A DNA stretch of 26,085 bases from positions 1 to 26,085 of the forward strand of contig JBARCX010000175.1 of the NCBI GenBank assembly GCA_049794535.1, written 5' to 3'. Shown in pieces: positions 22,752 to 26,085 of this stretch. The notes under the pieces were generated by a model that worked only from the letters and a program-made list of their open reading frames with translations, was not told the DNA's origin and did no database searches. This DNA is from JBARCX01 sp049794535 (GTDB lineage: Bacteria > Pseudomonadota > Gammaproteobacteria > Xanthomonadales > Rhodanobacteraceae). Position numbers and translations under genes: made by a program. Positions within the stretch are counted from its first letter, which is position 1, and each line of letters starts with the position of its first letter.

Positions 22752-25700
22752 ATGAATATGAAACAAAACAAGCCTGCATTCAGCGGGCCGCTAGTGCGTC
22801 GCACTGCATTGGCAATGGCTATTGCAGCGGGCTTCGGTCTGTCTGGACAAGTGCTGGCACAGGCCACGAGTGGTTCGATCATCGGTACTGCGCCAGTTGC
22901 TGCTGGCGAGACCGTCAAGATGGTCAACGTTGGCACCGGCCTCACCCGCGAGGTGCAGGTGGATGCCAGCGGTCGTTTTAGCGCCAACAGCATGCCAACC
23001 GGTACCTATACCGTGTCGCTGATCAGCAATGGCCAAGTGGTTGCCTCGCAGGACCACGTGCAGGTGAGCGTGGGCGGCGCTGCTAGCGTGCCGTTTGCCG
23101 CGAAAGAAACCAAGAATCTGGCCACCGTGACGGTGACCGCCAATGCGTTGCCGCCAATCGATGTAGCCTCAACCCGCCAAAGCGCCGTCATCACCGCGCA
23201 GCAGTTGAAGGATCTGCCGATTGCTCACAATGCGGAATCGATTGCCATTTTGGCGCCGGGCGTGACGTTCGGTGGTAACAGCCTTGGCACGGGTCCGAAC
23301 GGCGCGCCACTGGTCTCCATGGGCGGCAGCAGCGTCGTGGAAAATGCTTATTACCTCAACGGCTTCAATACCACCGATCCGATCGGTGGCGCGGGCGGCA
23401 TCACGCTGCCGTATTGGGCTATTGCTGAGCAGCAGACCATCACCTCCGGCTATGGCCCCGAGTATGGGCGTTCGACCGGTGGCGTGATCAGCCAGCTCGG
23501 TGCGCGCGGTAGCAATCAATGGCACGCGGGTGTGTACGTCGATTACCGCCCAAGCTTTGCGGAAAGCAGCTACGACAACATCACTTACTCCAATCCCCTG
23601 ACGCCAGTTGGTATCGTCACGCCGACGATATCTGCCCCACCCGGTGTACAAGGCATAGCCGGTGGCCCTTACCTTGCCAATCAAGGCTCGACCGGCTATC
23701 CGGCAGGTTATGGCCAAATTGAAAACGGCCAGCGGCAGAACAGCGATTGGGAAACCGTGTACGACGCCTATATCAGCGGCCCGCTGATCAAGGACAAGCT
23801 GTTCTTCTTCTTGACCGCCGAATGGCAGCATGACAGTAATCAGGCGGGTGTCGCGCAGAACGGTATCAATACGCCGGCAGGCTGGCAGTCGACCTCCACG
23901 AACTCGCCCAAGATCTACGGCAAGCTCGACTGGAACATCAACGACAGCAACATTCTTGAGTTAACGGGTGTCAAGAGCGATAGCAATGTAACCGGCAACA
24001 ACTACTACAACTACAACTACTCGAACCAGAGCGTTGCTAGTTACTACGGCCCGGGTTTGTTGACCAAGAACGACTTCAACGTCGGCATCCTCAAGTACAC
24101 CTCCTACATCACCGACGACCTCACGCTCGAAGTGCTGTACGGGCAAATGAATGGCACCTATTACCAGCAATTGCCCGGTGGCAATCAGCCGCAGGTGCTC
24201 GCTACAGGCGTGCCCACGAGCACGCCGGGCTACGCCAATTTGGCGACGGCCCCGAATCTGTTCCAGTCTCAGATGGGTAATCCGGACCACACGTCGAAGG
24301 TCCAAAACCTGCGCGTTGACCTTGATTGGAAGATCACCGAGGCTCACGATCTGAAGTTCGGTATCGACAACATGCAGACCCGTGACGATAGCGACGGGTT
24401 CAATTCCGTCGGTGGTTCTTCCTATCAGTACTTCACTGGGCTGCCTATTTACGCCAGTACCGCGCCCTACGTGAACACGCCTGTCGTCGGGAACTATGTC
24501 CAACAGAATTTGGTGAGTTCGGATATCAATCTGGGCGTCCGTCAGAAGGCGCAGTACGTAGAAGACCGCTGGCAGGTAATGCCGAACTTGCTGCTTGACC
24601 TTGGTCTGCGTAACGACCAGTTCACCAATATCGCACCCGGCGGCGTGCAATACGTGCGGGAGACCTCGCCGCAGTGGGCGCCGCGTTTGGGCTTCAGCTG
24701 GGATGTCTTCGGCGACAGCACGACGAAGTTGTTCGGTAATGCGGGTCGCTACTACTTGGCATTGCCGACGGGCCTGGCCGCACGCAATACGGCCTACGGC
24801 ACGTACAACGGCGAAATTACCTATACCTACACCTCAATCGGTCCAGGTGGTATACCTCAAGGCCTGACGCCGGTTCTGGTGGTTCCAGCCGTGGGCGTGA
24901 CCACGCCAGGTTATTACTCTCCAGATGGTGAGAATGGCCTGAGGGGGAATGGTAAGGACTACGCTTCGACCAATCTCAAGCCCGAATACCAGGATCAATA
25001 TGTTCTGGGATTCCAGAAGATGCTTGGTGATACGGGCTTGGTGTTCGGCACGACGGCCACCTATCAGAAGACCGGCAATTTCATCGATGACAGCAATCTT
25101 ACCGATCCGTACGGCTGTCCTTCTGGCCTGGTCAATCCAGGAAAAACCAACTACATCCCGTGCACCGCAGCACCGGGCGGCGAAGTCACGTGGAATCCGA
25201 ACACTGGCGAAGGGGTTCAAGCAAATTACCTCAGCACGTTCCCGACGCCGTCGCGCAAGTACTACGGCCTAGAGACCTATCTGGAACACAGCTGGGACGG
25301 CAAGTGGTACGCCAAGATCGACTATCTGTTCTCGAAGTCGTACGGCTCCACCGAAGGCCCGACCGATACGGCGATCGGCCAAATCTCGAACCAGACGCAG
25401 ATTGCGAAGCAGAAGGGTGGTCTTTCCGGTTCAACCACTGCGCAGTGGGACTTCCCCGACCTGATGCAATACGCCAACGGTGAGCTGCCGAACAGTCGTC
25501 GTCACACCCTCAAGGCTTTCGGCGCGTATGCCATTTCGCCGGAATGGACCGTCAGCGGTACCTACATCATCCAGTCTGGCGCGCCGAACGTATGCTTGAG
25601 CGGTTTCGGCTCGATCGTGGATCCGGACCTTTATGGTGGCCCTTACCAGCACTACTGCGGTGGTACGGCGGGGGGCAATTCGACTCAGACCATCACTGTC

Positions 25701-26015
25701 CAGACTCCATCCGGTCCAGTGCTACAGCAAGTAGGCTTTGGCGGTCTGCCGTCTCCTCCGGGGGACAGCGGCCACTCGCCGTGGACCCATCAGCTCAATC
25801 TGGCGCTGACCTACGTGCCAACATGGGGTAACAAGCACCTCACGTTCCAGGCACAGGTCCACAACGTGTTCAACGAGCAGAACGCGACGCAGCTGGTTTC
25901 TTACTACATGATCACCACGGTCAATGGTGCGGGTGTATGGAACCCTGCGTATAAAACCCCGCTCGTCTTGGAGCAGCCGCGCTACATGGACTTCAGCGTG
26001 AAGTTCGACTGGTAA
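22752..26015 (+). CDS. TonB-dependent receptor, Oar-like, with N-terminal carboxypeptidase-regulatory-like domain
   Basis: A 1087-residue outer-membrane transporter. A signal peptide (~1-37, ending VLAQA) is followed by a carboxypeptidase-regulatory-like beta domain (~40-110), a Ton-box-like LATVTVTANALPP, and a plug domain with VITAQQLKDLPI, NAYYLNGFNTTDP and GPEYGRSTGGVI. The C-terminal barrel contains SGPLIKDKLFFFLTAEW, a hallmark of Oar-type receptors, and ends in the aromatic YMDFSVKFDW needed for outer-membrane assembly. The ATG at 22752 follows CGGGGA seven bases upstream; another in-frame ATG occurs two codons later. Oar-type receptors import peptides, sugars or other ligands. Nothing here identifies the substrate. 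The codon use looks like that of its neighbours. Confidence 0.94.
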   Translation: MNMKQNKPAFSGPLVRRTALAMAIAAGFGLSGQVLAQATSGSIIGTAPVAAGETVKMVNVGTGLTREVQVDASGRFSANSMPTGTYTVSLISNGQVVASQDHVQVSVGGAASVPFAAKETKNLATVTVTANALPPIDVASTRQSAVITAQQLKDLPIAHNAESIAILAPGVTFGGNSLGTGPNGAPLVSMGGSSVVENAYYLNGFNTTDPIGGAGGITLPYWAIAEQQTITSGYGPEYGRSTGGVISQLGARGSNQWHAGVYVDYRPSFAESSYDNITYSNPLTPVGIVTPTISAPPGVQGIAGGPYLANQGSTGYPAGYGQIENGQRQNSDWETVYDAYISGPLIKDKLFFFLTAEWQHDSNQAGVAQNGINTPAGWQSTSTNSPKIYGKLDWNINDSNILELTGVKSDSNVTGNNYYNYNYSNQSVASYYGPGLLTKNDFNVGILKYTSYITDDLTLEVLYGQMNGTYYQQLPGGNQPQVLATGVPTSTPGYANLATAPNLFQSQMGNPDHTSKVQNLRVDLDWKITEAHDLKFGIDNMQTRDDSDGFNSVGGSSYQYFTGLPIYASTAPYVNTPVVGNYVQQNLVSSDINLGVRQKAQYVEDRWQVMPNLLLDLGLRNDQFTNIAPGGVQYVRETSPQWAPRLGFSWDVFGDSTTKLFGNAGRYYLALPTGLAARNTAYGTYNGEITYTYTSIGPGGIPQGLTPVLVVPAVGVTTPGYYSPDGENGLRGNGKDYASTNLKPEYQDQYVLGFQKMLGDTGLVFGTTATYQKTGNFIDDSNLTDPYGCPSGLVNPGKTNYIPCTAAPGGEVTWNPNTGEGVQANYLSTFPTPSRKYYGLETYLEHSWDGKWYAKIDYLFSKSYGSTEGPTDTAIGQISNQTQIAKQKGGLSGSTTAQWDFPDLMQYANGELPNSRRHTLKAFGAYAISPEWTVSGTYIIQSGAPNVCLSGFGSIVDPDLYGGPYQHYCGGTAGGNSTQTITVQTPSGPVLQQVGFGGLPSPPGDSGHSPWTHQLNLALTYVPTWGNKHLTFQAQVHNVFNEQNATQLVSYYMITTVNGAGVWNPAYKTPLVLEQPRYMDFSVKFDW

Positions 26016-26017
26016 TA

Positions 26018-26061
26018 CCCGTTGGTAATTCTCCGGCACTCGAAAGGGTGCCGGTAACGGG
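26018..26061 (+). terminator. Nested hairpin after the TonB receptor gene
   Basis: CCGGCAC (26033-26039) pairs with GTGCCGG (26048-26054), and an outer CCCGTT (26018-26023) pairs with AACGGG (26056-26061). No T-run follows directly. A second GC arm followed by TTT (GGCCGCCGGTTT) begins at 26074 and is cut by the window end. It probably starts the loop of a further, U-tailed terminator. Confidence 0.6.
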
Positions 26062-26085
26062 AACAATGAAGAAGGCCGCCGGTTT

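Overview
The window is about 26 kb of high-GC, densely packed chromosome. The gene content points to a gammaproteobacterium of the Xanthomonadales (Lysobacterales), most likely Rhodanobacteraceae (Dyella, Rhodanobacter or Luteibacter type). The pointers are an Oar-like TonB receptor, DUF3667 and DUF4124 proteins, a full-length membrane FadE and a short AMP nucleosidase. This placement is an inference from family content, not from a marker gene. I see no rRNA, tRNA, CRISPR array, integrase, transposase or prophage gene.

Region 1 (1-7421, plus strand) is a tripartite efflux operon in the order RND permease (5' end outside the window), periplasmic adaptor, outer-membrane lipoprotein channel, second RND permease. 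The first three overlap end to start. The fourth follows a 100-bp gap with its own strong ribosome site. The two permeases are paralogues. Their last ~470 bp of strong similarity are about 97% identical, whereas the sequence just upstream is only about 80-83% identical, which suggests recent gene conversion.

Region 2 (7413-11188, minus strand) holds priA, whose 3' end overlaps the second permease by 9 bp, and a DUF3667 zinc-ribbon membrane protein. Between them is a 386-bp gap with exact DnaA boxes and a candidate promoter. Region 3 (11344-14686, plus strand) holds a MATE exporter and the long-form signal peptide peptidase SppA. A strong GC hairpin separates sppA from the convergent region 4 (14758-15891, minus strand), which has an orphan ABC ATPase and a small lipoprotein. 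A short-chain dehydrogenase (16029-16811, plus) follows.

Region 5 (16940-21044, minus strand) reads fadE, then a DegV-family fatty-acid-binding protein, then a DUF4124 secreted protein. It is a probable lipid-linked cluster. Region 6 (21244-26085, plus strand) has a short-form AMP nucleosidase with a hairpin-rich leader. It is followed by a 716-bp AT-rich gap with two long plus-strand-favouring RNA hairpins and a cluster of CGCAA/TTGCG motifs, and then a large Oar-like TonB-dependent receptor with a terminator.

Most genes are ordinary housekeeping or envelope genes. The parts least explained by known features are the 22036-22751 gap, the conversion tract between the permeases and the DnaA-box sites. 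I found no clear evidence of a new multi-gene system.
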